Assembly (NCBI GenBank): GCA_031555615.1
Contig: JAVBUF010000016.1
Location: 1-64,000, forward strand
Length of the DNA: 64,000 bases
Origin: UBA935 sp031555615
GTDB lineage: Bacteria; Bacillota; Clostridia; Lachnospirales; Lachnospiraceae
Reading direction: 5' to 3'
Below the pieces are notes generated by a model. It worked only from the letters and a program-made list of their open reading frames with translations, had not been told where the DNA came from and ran no database searches. Below, piece by piece: positions 1 through 8,867 of the stretch. Position numbers and translations under genes: made by a program. How positions within the stretch are numbered: position 1 is the stretch's first letter; the number at the start of each line of letters is the position of its first letter.

Positions 1-623
1 AAAAGGACCGAGCCTAAAATAATTGCCAGAGTAATGATGGCACCATATATATTTAAACTTTTTCTCAATGGCGTAACATCAATATCCGTACCCACCAGTG
101 CCACGACTTCTCCGCCGGCGTTGAAAAGCGGCGTGTAAAAGTAATACAGCTCACCAAATTGATCATCGTGATAGTGCTGGGCTTTTTCAAATGGTTTTCC
201 GGTTTGAAATACTGTTTCAGCCAGGGGAAATACGGTTTTGCTTTCTTCAGTCCCTAATATATTGTGATAATCACCATCCAGAGCCAGCTCCGAATCATAT
301 ACATACATATAGGAATCTGGATTATCTGTTTCCGCAATAATGTACAGGTATTTAACATTCATACTGTTAGTCAGTGCGTTCAGCTCATCCACCAGCTTTT
401 CGTACTGCTGGTCGGGCTTGCCGGATTTAATATAAGTTTCGATAATATCATCATCAATCAGATGCTGGGCAATGGAATTACAGCCCTGACTGGTTTCGTT
501 GCAATATTTATAGAATTGGGCCTGATACATTTGATAGGTGGCAACTGCACTTAATACTGCAAAAAAACAAAAGCAAAAGCTGGCGGACAATATAATTTTA
601 GTAGATATACTTATTCTTTTCAT
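1..623 (-). CDS. Cache-type sensor protein, N-terminal part (cut by window edge)
   Basis: The reading frame is open from an ATG at 623 to the window edge and shows 207 residues. It begins with a positively charged tail and a hydrophobic segment (about residues 9-29). An extracytoplasmic domain of roughly 160 residues follows, ending in the LVGTDIDVTPLR stretch typical of Cache sensor domains, then a second hydrophobic segment starts near residue 192. This is the layout of membrane receptors such as chemotaxis transducers, histidine kinases or diguanylate cyclases. The output domain lies outside the window, so the class cannot be decided. The ligand is unknown. The ribosome binding site is weak (GGGTG about 5 bases before the ATG). 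Confidence 0.75.
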   Translation of the reverse strand, partial: MKRISISTKIILSASFCFCFFAVLSAVATYQMYQAQFYKYCNETSQGCNSIAQHLIDDDIIETYIKSGKPDQQYEKLVDELNALTNSMNVKYLYIIAETDNPDSYMYVYDSELALDGDYHNILGTEESKTVFPLAETVFQTGKPFEKAQHYHDDQFGELYYFYTPLFNAGGEVVALVGTDIDVTPLRKSLNIYGAIITLAIILGSVL

Positions 624-715
624 AATACACCCGATTTTCTTTTTTATCACAATAGTATCGATTATGGAGATTCTAACATTTTAACATAAAATAGCAAAGA
701 AGTCCAATAAAGGCA

Positions 716-2101
716 CTACACTGCCAGCCCTTTCTTTTTCCAATTTCCAAACCGGTAAAATAACATGGTAATACAGGCCCCCAATATCCACGCAACCAAC
801 AACGAAATAAAAATACAGGAGCTATCCCCATTGGGATTCAGAGTACTCTTTGTAAAATAAGCAATACCATAGGCTAACGGTATCCTGATGCAAAATGTTG
901 TTATGATGGAGATCCACATTGGTGTCATGGTATCTCCGGCTCCTCTCATCACCCCTGACAAACACTGGGTAATCACCATTGCAATATACCCGACTGCCAG
1001 GATTTTCATCATTCGGAAGCTTAAATCCACTAAGGCCGGGGTCTGTGTAAATATCCCCATCAAATACTTTCCAAACAACAAAATAAGGATGGTAATCACC
1101 GCTGAAGTGGCCGCACCGATCAGCGTCCCCTGTTTTGATCCCTGGACAACCCGGTCCATTTTTCTGGCCCCGATATTTTGTCCGGCGTAAGTAGTCATCG
1201 CCATCCCAAAAGAGAACGCCGGCATAATTGCAAAACCATCCACTCTCATCACGATCACGTTGGCGGCGATAAACATTTCGCCAAAGCTGTTGGTCAATGA
1301 CTGCACAATGATCATGGACATGGAGAAAACGGCCTGAGTGAATCCGGAAGGCAATCCCAACCGGATCAGATGCATCAGATTATCCTTGGAGGGAATCAGA
1401 TATTTTTTATCCATATCAAAAATATCGGCCATCTTGCGAAGCTTCAGGTAAGACAATACGGCTGAAACAAACTGCGCAATTACCGTTGCCAAAGCCACCC
1501 CGGAGACACCCATATGCAAGTAAACGACAAATATATAATCCAGTACAATATTGATTACCGTTGCAATCAGCAGATAAAAAAGTGCGGAAAAGGAATCTCC
1601 CAGCCCTCTTAATATGCCTCCCAGAATATTATAGTAAGCGCAGCCGATAACCCCCACAAACAAAATAATCAGATAAGAGTTGCACCAATCGATAATGCTG
1701 TCGGGAGTATGCAGCAGCCGCAGCAGCGGCTTTGTTATAAGGGGCGTGACAATCATTACAAACAAAGACGCAATGAAGGTCGTGGTGATACAGCAGCCAA
1801 TGGCCCGGGACAGTTCCTCCCGCTGCCTGGCACCAAAATATTGGGAAACAATAATCCCGGCCCCTACCGAGATGCCCACGAAGAGTACCAGCAATAGATT
1901 AAAAATCGGTCCGGCACTGCCTACGGCGGCCAATGCATTGTCTCCAACAAACTGTCCGACAATAACGCTGTCAACGGTGTTATAAAGTTGTTGGGCAACA
2001 TTTCCGATCAGCATGGGAATGGTAAAGGCCACAATTTTTTTACCGGGACTCCCTTCTGTCATATCGATGGGAGCAAATAATTTTTTCATACGTTCAAGCA
2101 T
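716..2101 (-). CDS. MATE family multidrug/cation exporter
   Basis: The 461-residue product has twelve predicted membrane segments and the usual MATE length. It matches the NorM/DinF-type architecture: after a short cytoplasmic start comes GSPGKKIVAFTIPMLIGN, then NTVDSVIVGQFVGDNALAAVG, the hallmark first-helix region, and the repeated second bundle begins near residue 245 (RLGLPSGF). Such proteins export cationic compounds or drugs using Na+ or H+ gradients; the substrate cannot be read from sequence. The start at 2101 has AGGTG 5-6 bases upstream; an internal ATG at 2089 is the alternative. The gene stands alone and is divergent from the alcohol dehydrogenase. Confidence 0.9.
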   Translation of the reverse strand: MLERMKKLFAPIDMTEGSPGKKIVAFTIPMLIGNVAQQLYNTVDSVIVGQFVGDNALAAVGSAGPIFNLLLVLFVGISVGAGIIVSQYFGARQREELSRAIGCCITTTFIASLFVMIVTPLITKPLLRLLHTPDSIIDWCNSYLIILFVGVIGCAYYNILGGILRGLGDSFSALFYLLIATVINIVLDYIFVVYLHMGVSGVALATVIAQFVSAVLSYLKLRKMADIFDMDKKYLIPSKDNLMHLIRLGLPSGFTQAVFSMSMIIVQSLTNSFGEMFIAANVIVMRVDGFAIMPAFSFGMAMTTYAGQNIGARKMDRVVQGSKQGTLIGAATSAVITILILLFGKYLMGIFTQTPALVDLSFRMMKILAVGYIAMVITQCLSGVMRGAGDTMTPMWISIITTFCIRIPLAYGIAYFTKSTLNPNGDSSCIFISLLVAWILGACITMLFYRFGNWKKKGLAV

Positions 2102-2224
2102 AATACACCTACTTTATTTTAAAATTCAAATAAATATTCTTGTGATATTTTACCACAGGTCTTCTTGAATTAATAGCCTGAGTGTTCTATACTATAAGCA
2201 AATAGCAGAAAGAAGGTTTTCAAT

Positions 2225-3400
2225 ATGGAAAATTTTACATTTTATGCACCAACATATTTTGCATTTGGCAAAGAAACAGAAAACGAAACCGGTAAATATG
2301 TGAAACGATTCGGCGGCAGCAAAGTGCTGATCCACTATGGCGGCGGTTCGGTGATTCAGTCCGGACTGCTGGACCGGGTGAAAAAGTCACTGGAAGCGGA
2401 ACAACTGATCTTCGTGGAACTGGGCGGGGTGAAGCCTAATCCCCGAAGCGGTCTGGTTTATGAAGGCATAGATCTTTGCCGGAAAGAAAACATTGATTTT
2501 ATTTTGGCTGTGGGCGGCGGCAGTACCATTGATTCAGCTAAGGCTATTGCCGCAGGTGTATTGTATGAGGGGGATTTCTGGGACTATTACGAAGGAAAAA
2601 AGGTGACGGAAGCTTTACCTCTCGGCACGGTTTTAACTATCTCGGCAGCCGGCAGCGAAGGCTCCGCCGATTCGGTTATTACGAAAGAAGAGGGCATGTT
2701 CAAGCGGGCAACCAGCGGAGAGGCTTTGCGGCCCAAGTTTACAGTGATGAATCCGGCCCTGACCCAGACCCTTCCGGCTTATCAGACAGCCTGCGGGATT
2801 ACCGATATTATGGCCCATCTGTATGAGCGGTACCTCACCAATACCAGGGACGTAGAAGTAACCGACCGGATGATCGAGGCGTTAATGCTGACGATGATCA
2901 ACGAAGGTCCCAAAGCTATCAAAGATCCTGAGGATTATCAGGCCAGGGCCAATATCATGTGGGCCGGAATGATGGCTCATAATAACTCCTGCGGCGTAGG
3001 CCGGACTCAGGATTGGACCAGCCATGAGATCGAACATGAATTATCCGCCCTGTATGACTGTGCTCATGGAGCCGGACTTGCTGTTGTCATGCCGGCAGTA
3101 TTCACCTATAATCTGGAGCATGATGTGATGCGGTTTGCCCAGGCAGCTGTTCGTATCTGGGGCTGCCAGATGGATTTTGAACAGCCCAAAAGAACTGCCC
3201 TGGCCGGAATCGAAGCATTACGCCGGTTCTTACAGTCCATCGGCATGCCCGGAAACTTCCAGGAACTTGGAGCTAAGGAAGAAGATATTAAAAAGCTGGC
3301 CCATACCGCCTGTTATGGTGATGTAAATACCGGAACCCTGGGTGGATTCGTAAGATTGAACCAGAAAGATGTAGAAAATATATACAAACTGATGATATAG
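2225..3400 (+). CDS. Iron-containing alcohol dehydrogenase (butanol dehydrogenase type)
   Basis: The 391-residue protein belongs to the group III Fe-dependent alcohol dehydrogenases, close to the NAD(P)H-dependent butanol dehydrogenases BdhA/BdhB of clostridia. The nucleotide-binding GGGSTIDSAKAIAAG motif lies near residues 96-110. Metal ligands are visible in GITDIMAHLYERYL (Asp and His) and in HELSALYDCAHGAGLA (two His). It would reduce aldehydes to alcohols during fermentation in the cytoplasm; the natural substrate is not determinable. A GAAGG ribosome binding site precedes the ATG. It is a single-gene unit ended by a strong hairpin just downstream. Confidence 0.92.
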   Translation: MENFTFYAPTYFAFGKETENETGKYVKRFGGSKVLIHYGGGSVIQSGLLDRVKKSLEAEQLIFVELGGVKPNPRSGLVYEGIDLCRKENIDFILAVGGGSTIDSAKAIAAGVLYEGDFWDYYEGKKVTEALPLGTVLTISAAGSEGSADSVITKEEGMFKRATSGEALRPKFTVMNPALTQTLPAYQTACGITDIMAHLYERYLTNTRDVEVTDRMIEALMLTMINEGPKAIKDPEDYQARANIMWAGMMAHNNSCGVGRTQDWTSHEIEHELSALYDCAHGAGLAVVMPAVFTYNLEHDVMRFAQAAVRIWGCQMDFEQPKRTALAGIEALRRFLQSIGMPGNFQELGAKEEDIKKLAHTACYGDVNTGTLGGFVRLNQKDVENIYKLMI

Positions 3401-3407
3401 AAACTGT

Positions 3408-3447
3408 TATAGAGGGTGAATTGGTTATGATCAATTCACCCTCTATA
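3408..3447 (+). terminator. Perfect 16-bp stem-loop after the alcohol dehydrogenase
   Basis: TATAGAGGGTGAATTG at 3408-3423 is exactly complementary to 3432-3447, with an 8-base loop. No clean T-run follows, so its strength as an intrinsic terminator is uncertain, but the position between two transcription units fits. Confidence 0.7.
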
Positions 3448-3466
3448 AATTTATAAAGAAAAAGTA

Positions 3467-3495
3467 TTGACATTGCCACAGAGTTAGAATATACT
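3467..3495 (+). promoter_or_regulatory. Sigma-A promoter of the feo operon
   Basis: TTGACA at 3467-3472, a 17-base spacer and TATACT at 3490-3495 form a near-consensus vegetative promoter about 50 bases before the first feoA. Confidence 0.85.
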
Positions 3496-3502
3496 AACCG
3501 TA

Positions 3503-3521
3503 GAAAATGAAAACCATTCTC
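3503..3521 (+). promoter_or_regulatory. Fur-box-like operator of the feo operon
   Basis: GAAAATGAAAACCATTCTC agrees with the classical 19-bp Fur box (GATAATGATAATCATTATC) at 15 of 19 positions. It begins 8 bases after the -10 element, so a bound repressor would cover the transcription start. Iron repression of ferrous-iron uptake is the expected logic. Confidence 0.7.
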
Positions 3522-3543
3522 AATAAGAAAGAGAGGTACGATC

Positions 3544-3753
3544 ATGCCGCTGACAATGTTAAGTGCCGGTGAGGCCAATACAATCAAAAAAGTTGGAGGA
3601 AAAGAGGAAACCAGAAGATTTCTGGAGAATCTCGGATTTGTTGCCGGCGGAGCCGTTACGGTGATATCGGATATCGGCGGGAATCTGATTGTAAATATCA
3701 AGGATTCCAGAGTTGCCATCGGAAAAGAAATGGCCAACAAGATCATTGTTTAA
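3544..3753 (+). CDS. feoA: FeoA, ferrous iron transport accessory protein (first copy)
   Basis: The product is 69 residues, a typical FeoA: a small SH3-like beta-barrel domain thought to act on FeoB at the inner face of the membrane. The conserved RRFLENLGFVAGGAVTVI segment and the ending RVAIGKEMANKIIV match the family. It is preceded by AGAGAGG about 7 bases before the ATG and is followed by a second feoA and feoB, a common clostridial arrangement. This first copy is closer to the variant FeoA that has EETRRFLENLGF than to the second copy. Confidence 0.93.
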   Translation: MPLTMLSAGEANTIKKVGGKEETRRFLENLGFVAGGAVTVISDIGGNLIVNIKDSRVAIGKEMANKIIV

Positions 3754-3788
3754 ATAAAATATTTATGAGGAAAGAAGAGGAAAATGTA

Positions 3789-4010
3789 ATGAAGACATTA
3801 AAGGAAGTAGCCTGCGGTGATACCGTTAAGGTGCAGAAGCTGGTGGGTGAAGGTCCGGTCAAAAGAAGAATCATGGATATGGGAATCACCAAAGGGGTGG
3901 ATGTTTTTGTCAGAAAAGTAGCACCTTTAGGTGATCCTGTGGAAGTGTCAGTGCGAGGCTATGAATTGTCCCTCCGCAAAGCAGATGCGGAAATGATAAT
4001 AGTGGAATAA
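3789..4010 (+). CDS. feoA: FeoA, ferrous iron transport accessory protein (second copy)
   Basis: This 73-residue FeoA-domain protein has the classical VKRRIMDMGITKGVDVFVRKVAP core and the ending VRGYELSLRKADAEMIIVE. An in-frame ATG exists at 3765 but has no ribosome binding site; AAGAAGAGG lies about 8 bases before the ATG at 3789, so that start is preferred. It is co-transcribed with the upstream feoA and with feoB. Confidence 0.93.
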   Translation: MKTLKEVACGDTVKVQKLVGEGPVKRRIMDMGITKGVDVFVRKVAPLGDPVEVSVRGYELSLRKADAEMIIVE

Positions 4011-4023
4011 TTTTTGCAATGCA

Positions 4024-4039
4024 GTTAGTTGAAACTAAC
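4024..4039. repeat. 16-bp palindrome between feoA and feoB
   Basis: GTTAGTT GA AACTAAC is a perfect inverted repeat with only two central bases. The tight centre makes a DNA-binding site more likely than an RNA hairpin, but no protein can be assigned. Confidence 0.4.
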
Positions 4040-4075
4040 AAGAGAAAATCATACATAGATTGAAGGAGAGAAGTT

Positions 4076-6214
4076 ATGTCAGTTAAAATCGCCCTTGCGG
4101 GCAATCCCAACAGTGGAAAAACCACACTGTTCAATGCTTTAACCGGCTCCAATCAGTTCGTCGGCAACTGGCCGGGGGTAACGGTAGAAAAAAAAGAAGG
4201 TAAATTAAAGGGACATAAGGATGTCATTATCATGGACTTACCCGGCATCTATTCTCTGTCGCCCTATACATTAGAAGAGGTAGTTGCCCGGAATTATCTG
4301 ATGGGGGAGCGGCCCGATGCCATTATCAATATCGTTGACGGAACCAATATCGAAAGAAATCTGTATCTGTCCACTCAGATCATGGAACTGGGCATTCCGG
4401 TAATTATGGCGGTCAATATGATGGATGTACTGGAAAAGACCGGTGACCGGATACACATCAGTGCACTCAGCAAAAAGCTTGGTTGTGAAGTGGTTGAAAT
4501 CTCAGCATTAAAAGGAACCGGAATCACCAAAGCGGCGGAAAAGGCAGTGGCGTTGGCACAGAGTAAAAAGATAACCATTCCTGCGCACAAGTTTTCCGGT
4601 GAAGCCGAGAACATTATTACCGTGGTGGAGAATAAGCTGGGGGATTCGGTTCCCTGGGAACAAAAAAGATTCTTTGCCATCAAGCTGTTGGAAAAGGACG
4701 ACAAAATCCGGGAGCAGATGAAAACGGTGCCGGATGTAACTGTAGAAATCAAAACCATGGAAGAGGTTTTTGACGATGATACCGAAAGCATAATTACGAA
4801 TGAAAGGTATGTTTATATTTCATCCATTATTGGCGAATGTGTTACCAAAACCAAAAAAAGAAATAAGCTGACTGCCTCCGATAAGATCGATCATATCGTT
4901 ACCAACCGCTGGCTGGCCCTGCCGATATTTGCCCTGGTGATGTTTCTGGTCTATTATGTTTCCGTATCAACAGTGGGGGCAGTTCTCACCGATTGGACCA
5001 ATGATATTCTGTTTGGAGAATGGATCCTGCCGGGAGCTCAATCTCTCTTTGAGGCCATCGGCTGTGCGGACTGGCTGACAGGGCTGATTGTTGATGGGAT
5101 CATGGCCGGTGTGGGTGCGGTGCTGGGGTTCGTTCCTCAGATGCTGGTACTTTTCATTTTTCTGGCGTTTCTGGAATCCTGCGGATATATGGCCAGGGTG
5201 GCGTTTATTATGGATCGTATTTTCCGTAAATTCGGTTTATCGGGAAAATCCTTTATTCCTATGTTGATTGGTACGGGCTGCGGCGTACCCGGCGTGATGG
5301 CCTCCCGGACCATTGAAAATGACCGGGACCGTAAGATGACCATTATGACCACCACATTCATTCCCTGTGGTGCCAAATTACCCATTATCGCCCTGATTGC
5401 CGGGGCCATGTTCGGCGGTGCGGCATGGGTTGCTCCAAGTGCATATTTTGTCGGTATAGCGGCTATTATCTGTTCCGGTATTATTTTAAAGAAGACCAGG
5501 ATGTTTGCCGGTGATCCGGCACCCTTTGTTATGGAGCTGCCGGCTTATCACATGCCGACAGTAGGAAATGTGCTCAGAAGCATGTGGGAACGGGGCTGGT
5601 CCTTTATCAAAAAGGCCGGAACAATTATTCTGCTTTCAACGGTGGTATTATGGTTTTTGATGAGCTTCGGGTGGGCCGAAGGTTCTTTTGGACTGTTAGA
5701 AGCAGAGCAGCTGGACAGCAGCATTTTAGCCACTATGGGTTCGGTGATTGCCGCAATCTTTATTCCTCTTGGCTGGGGTGACTGGAAAATGGCAGTTGCC
5801 GCCGTATCTGGTCTGATCGCCAAGGAAAATGTGGTTGGGACCTTTGGTATTCTCTATGGTTTTGCCGAAGTGGCAGAGGATGGAACGGAAATCTGGGGAC
5901 AGCTGGCTGGCAGTATGACGGCCATTGCTGCATATTCCTTCCTGATCTTTAATCTTTTATGCGCTCCCTGTTTTGCAGCCATGGGAGCCATCAGACGGGA
6001 AATGAATAATGCCCGCTGGTTCTGGTTTGCGATTGGATATCAAACATTGCTTGCTTATGTGGCATCTCTTTGCGTTTACCAGATCGGAACCCTGCTTTCC
6101 GGAGGCGGATTCGGCATTTGGACAGCGGTGGCATTTGCCCTGATAATCGGGTTTGTTTATCTGCTGCTCAGACCATACAAAGAAAAATCAGCAGTCTTCA
6201 TGTGCGCTGAATAG
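4076..6214 (+). CDS. feoB: FeoB, ferrous iron transporter with GTPase domain
   Basis: The 712-residue protein has the FeoB layout: an N-terminal G domain (G1 GNPNSGKTT at residues 9-17, G3 DLPG, G4 NMMD), a helical linker, then a polytopic membrane region. The two Gate motifs are recognisable around LIGTGCGVPGVMASR and the later CAPCFAAMGAIRREM segment. FeoB imports Fe2+ across the cytoplasmic membrane. GAAGGAGAG precedes the ATG. Its 3' end overlaps the convergent regulator gene by 27 bp. Confidence 0.97.
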   Translation: MSVKIALAGNPNSGKTTLFNALTGSNQFVGNWPGVTVEKKEGKLKGHKDVIIMDLPGIYSLSPYTLEEVVARNYLMGERPDAIINIVDGTNIERNLYLSTQIMELGIPVIMAVNMMDVLEKTGDRIHISALSKKLGCEVVEISALKGTGITKAAEKAVALAQSKKITIPAHKFSGEAENIITVVENKLGDSVPWEQKRFFAIKLLEKDDKIREQMKTVPDVTVEIKTMEEVFDDDTESIITNERYVYISSIIGECVTKTKKRNKLTASDKIDHIVTNRWLALPIFALVMFLVYYVSVSTVGAVLTDWTNDILFGEWILPGAQSLFEAIGCADWLTGLIVDGIMAGVGAVLGFVPQMLVLFIFLAFLESCGYMARVAFIMDRIFRKFGLSGKSFIPMLIGTGCGVPGVMASRTIENDRDRKMTIMTTTFIPCGAKLPIIALIAGAMFGGAAWVAPSAYFVGIAAIICSGIILKKTRMFAGDPAPFVMELPAYHMPTVGNVLRSMWERGWSFIKKAGTIILLSTVVLWFLMSFGWAEGSFGLLEAEQLDSSILATMGSVIAAIFIPLGWGDWKMAVAAVSGLIAKENVVGTFGILYGFAEVAEDGTEIWGQLAGSMTAIAAYSFLIFNLLCAPCFAAMGAIRREMNNARWFWFAIGYQTLLAYVASLCVYQIGTLLSGGGFGIWTAVAFALIIGFVYLLLRPYKEKSAVFMCAE

Positions 6215-6565
6215 ATGAGCTTTAATGGCTGAAAAACTTTCGGAACTGATGACGTGTTCGAGCTTGCAGGCATCTTCGGCAGCAATAGTCGGAGGGACAC
6301 CGATGGATGTCAGCCATTCGGTCAGAAAGGTGTGCCGCTCGTATATTTTACCGGCGATTCCCATGCCGCTTTCGGTGAGGGTGATAAAACCCAATTCATC
6401 CACTGAGATATAGTTATCGGCCCGCAGATTTTTCATGGCAACACTGACACTTGGCTTGGTGACGGACAGTTCCTGAGCAATATCGATGGAACGGACGTTG
6501 CCAAGGCGTTTTTTTAAGACAAGAATGGTTTCAAGATAATCTTCGGCGGATTCACGTATTACCAT
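6188..6565 (-). CDS. DtxR/MntR family metal-dependent transcriptional regulator
   Basis: The 125-residue product has the DtxR/MntR winged-helix at the N-terminus (SAEDYLETILVLKK, then SVTKPSVSVAMKNL as recognition helix) and a metal-binding dimerisation part containing ERHTFL and EDACKLEHVIS, which carry the His/Glu ligand positions of the family. It is short, like MntR, and has no C-terminal SH3 domain. It would sense Fe2+ or Mn2+ and bind DNA. It converges on feoB with a 27-bp overlap and diverges from the zinc-type ABC operon; either is a possible target. Confidence 0.9.
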   Translation of the reverse strand: MVIRESAEDYLETILVLKKRLGNVRSIDIAQELSVTKPSVSVAMKNLRADNYISVDELGFITLTESGMGIAGKIYERHTFLTEWLTSIGVPPTIAAEDACKLEHVISSESFSAIKAHLFSAHEDC

Positions 6566-6634
6566 GGGAGGCCCTCACTTTTTTATGAAATAAATTCTGT
6601 AACTGATTCGGATTATAGCATAGAACCCTTTTTC

Positions 6635-6650
6635 ATACAATGTTTTGTAT
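6635..6650. promoter_or_regulatory. Candidate operator palindrome between the DtxR gene and the metal ABC operon
   Basis: ATACAA TGTT TTGTAT is a perfect 6-bp inverted repeat with a 4-base centre. It lies in the intergenic region shared by the divergent regulator gene and the metal-transport operon, 30 bases upstream of the -35 box of the latter. Confidence 0.4.
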
Positions 6651-6679
6651 ACATCTGCGGAAGGCGCGCTCTAAAATCC

Positions 6680-6708
6680 TTGACAGGTTTTTGTTTGCAT
6701 ATTACAAT
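6680..6708 (+). promoter_or_regulatory. Sigma-A promoter of the metal ABC operon
   Basis: TTGACA at 6680-6685, a 17-base spacer and TACAAT at 6703-6708. Transcription from here would start near 6715, which excludes the long upstream extension of the first reading frame. Confidence 0.8.
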
Positions 6709-6753
6709 GAAAAAATATTTACCGATCAGACAGGAATGGAGGTGTGCGCAGAT

Positions 6754-7047
6754 ATGAATAGAAAAAAGACTACGGCAATATTCCTTGCAGTGCTCATGCT
6801 TTTCGGCATCTTTTTATCTTATTTTTTCATTATCGAAAATGCACACCATAAATGTTCCGGTGAAGGTTGTTCTATCTGTTTTCAGGTAGAGGACGCAATT
6901 CATTTCATATCAGCCATTAAGGTTGTTCCGATGCTGTCATTGCTGATGGCAGTTCTGTTTGTGCTCACAAAATGGGTAGCAGTTGAAAGTGATTATAGCT
7001 GTGTAAAGAATACCCTGATTACCCTGAAGGTCGAATTATTGAATTAA
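6754..7047 (+). CDS. Small membrane protein with HxxCxGExCxIC motif
   Basis: This is a 97-residue product with two hydrophobic segments (about 7-25 and 58-76), separated by an extracytoplasmic loop bearing HHKCSGEGCSICFQVED. Similar small Cys/His membrane proteins are, to my knowledge, found beside zinc ABC transporters in clostridia, which fits this position as first gene of the operon. The Cys and His residues could bind metal; this is inference. The ATG at 6754 is downstream of GGAGG (6738-6742) with a long gap; GTG at 6742 is an alternative but overlaps the ribosome binding site. The frame extends further upstream, but that part precedes the promoter. Confidence 0.7.
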   Translation: MNRKKTTAIFLAVLMLFGIFLSYFFIIENAHHKCSGEGCSICFQVEDAIHFISAIKVVPMLSLLMAVLFVLTKWVAVESDYSCVKNTLITLKVELLN

Positions 7048-7128
7048 ATCTCATATTTAGCAGAAGTGCCAACAAGGGTTGGCTTTGTTTTGATACAAAC
7101 TATTGTTAGATGTGGAGGTTATTTTATA

Positions 7129-8148
7129 ATGAAAAAAAATAAATTATTGGCAGTCATAACGGCGATTATTCTTTGCGTGGGAATGTTAACCGGCTGCGGC
7201 GAGACCGCACCGGATACAGGAGCGGAAAAAGGAGCAGAAAAAGTAAAGATCGTTTGTACCACGGTTCCGCAATATGACTGGGCGCGGGAAATTATCGGTG
7301 AAAATACAGAACAATTTGAATTGACATTGCTTCTGGACAGAGGTGTTGATCTGCATAGCTATCAGCCAACCGCAGAAGATATTGCCCGGATCGGTTTGGC
7401 AGACATCTTTATTTATGTGGGCGGAGAATCGGAGGCGTGGGTGGAAGATGCTTTAAAAGAAGCTGCTAACGAAGATATGAAAGTGATTAATCTGCTGGAT
7501 ACCCTGGGAGGTGCGGTAAAGGAAGAAGAAATAGTCCCCGGCATGCAGGCGGAACATGACCATGAAGAGGAAGAAGAGGGGGAAGAAGGACACCATCACG
7601 AGGGCGAAGCAGAATACGATGAACATGTCTGGCTGTCATTAAAAAATGCGGAAATTTTTGTAGAAGCGATTGCCGGGACGATACAGATTGCAGAACCGGA
7701 AAACGCGGAACGTTACCTGGAAAACAGTAAGGCATACGGGGAACAGCTAGACCAGCTGGATCAGCAGTACCGGCAGGTGGTGCAGTCCGCCCGCTTTGAT
7801 ACGGTGCTGTTTGGCGACCGTTTTCCTTTCCGCTATCTGACAGATGATTATGATATCAATTATTATGCGGCTTTTGCCGGATGCAGCGCGGAAACCGAAG
7901 CAAGCTTCGAGACCATTACATTTCTCTCTGAAAAAATAGATGAACTGGAACTGGGCTCCATCCTTGTCATTGAAAGTTCGGACCAAAAGATTGCAGAAAC
8001 AATCAATCAAAATACGGACAATAAGGACAAAAAGATTCTTGTTATGAACTCCTTACAATCAGTAACCGGAACGGATATTAAGAATGGTTTTACTTATATC
8101 AAAGCAATGCAGGATAATCTGGAAGTACTTAAGGCTGCATTAAATTAA
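7129..8148 (+). CDS. znuA: Zinc-type ABC transporter substrate-binding lipoprotein
   Basis: The 339-residue protein belongs to the ZnuA/AdcA/TroA cluster-9 binding proteins. A lipoprotein signal ends in LTGC (Cys23). Metal-ligand regions are visible: DLHSY (His76), the DEHVW motif (His166), and an acidic His-rich loop at residues 142-166 (EHDHEEEEE, then GHHHEG). That loop is typical for zinc rather than manganese binding proteins, so zinc is the favoured substrate. The first in-frame start at 7066 is not used: GGAGG lies about 11 bases before the ATG at 7129, where the signal peptide begins. Confidence 0.9.
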   Translation: MKKNKLLAVITAIILCVGMLTGCGETAPDTGAEKGAEKVKIVCTTVPQYDWAREIIGENTEQFELTLLLDRGVDLHSYQPTAEDIARIGLADIFIYVGGESEAWVEDALKEAANEDMKVINLLDTLGGAVKEEEIVPGMQAEHDHEEEEEGEEGHHHEGEAEYDEHVWLSLKNAEIFVEAIAGTIQIAEPENAERYLENSKAYGEQLDQLDQQYRQVVQSARFDTVLFGDRFPFRYLTDDYDINYYAAFAGCSAETEASFETITFLSEKIDELELGSILVIESSDQKIAETINQNTDNKDKKILVMNSLQSVTGTDIKNGFTYIKAMQDNLEVLKAALN

Positions 8149-8162
8149 GAAAGGCGGAATAT

Positions 8163-8867
8163 ATGGCTTACATTACTTGTAACCAGTTAACACTTGGCTA
8201 TGATGGAAGGGCAATTGTATCTGATTTGAATTTTGAAATAAGCAAGGGGGATTATCTTTGCATTGTGGGTGAGAACGGCACCGGCAAAAGTACATTGATC
8301 AAAACACTATTGCGTCTGCAGGAGGCCATCAGCGGACAGATGATTACCGGTGATGGGCTGAAGCCCTACGAAATTGGCTATCTGCCTCAGCAGACCGACG
8401 TGCAAAAGGATTTTCCGGCGACAGTCTGGGAAGTTGTATTGTCAGGGACCTTATCCAAATGCGGCAATAGGCCTTTTTACGGAAAGAACGAAAAGGCCCT
8501 GGCAGAAGAAAAAATGAAAAAGATGGGAATATGGGATTTAAAGAAAAAATGCTACCGCAATTTATCAGGAGGTCAGCAGCAGCGGGCCCTTCTGGCGAGA
8601 GCGTTATGCGCCACCAGCAAGATCCTGCTGCTGGATGAACCGGTAACAGGGCTGGACCCCAAAGCCACTGCCGATTTTTATCAGATGACAAAGCAGTTAA
8701 ATGAAGAAGGAGTGGCGGTGATTATGGTATCTCATGATATTCAGGCAATATCTTTCGCCACTCATGTCCTGCATATGCATCAGGATAAAGCTTTCTTTGG
8801 ATTAAAAGAAGACTATTTACAAAGTACATATTGGCAATTATTTGAGATACAGGGAGGTATAAAATAA
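8163..8867 (+). CDS. znuC: Zinc-type ABC transporter ATP-binding protein
   Basis: The 234-residue ATPase has Walker A GENGTGKST, the signature LSGGQQQR, Walker B ILLLDEP and the switch histidine in MVSHD. It powers metal import with the preceding lipoprotein and following permease. Its stop codon overlaps the permease start (TAATG), so translation is coupled. Confidence 0.93.
   Translation: MAYITCNQLTLGYDGRAIVSDLNFEISKGDYLCIVGENGTGKSTLIKTLLRLQEAISGQMITGDGLKPYEIGYLPQQTDVQKDFPATVWEVVLSGTLSKCGNRPFYGKNEKALAEEKMKKMGIWDLKKKCYRNLSGGQQQRALLARALCATSKILLLDEPVTGLDPKATADFYQMTKQLNEEGVAVIMVSHDIQAISFATHVLHMHQDKAFFGLKEDYLQSTYWQLFEIQGGIK

Noticed and set aside
3288..3746. 152-codon minus-strand frame across the feo promoter and feoA
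   Set aside because: It spans the strong hairpin, a consensus promoter and feoA on the opposite strand, and has no family features.
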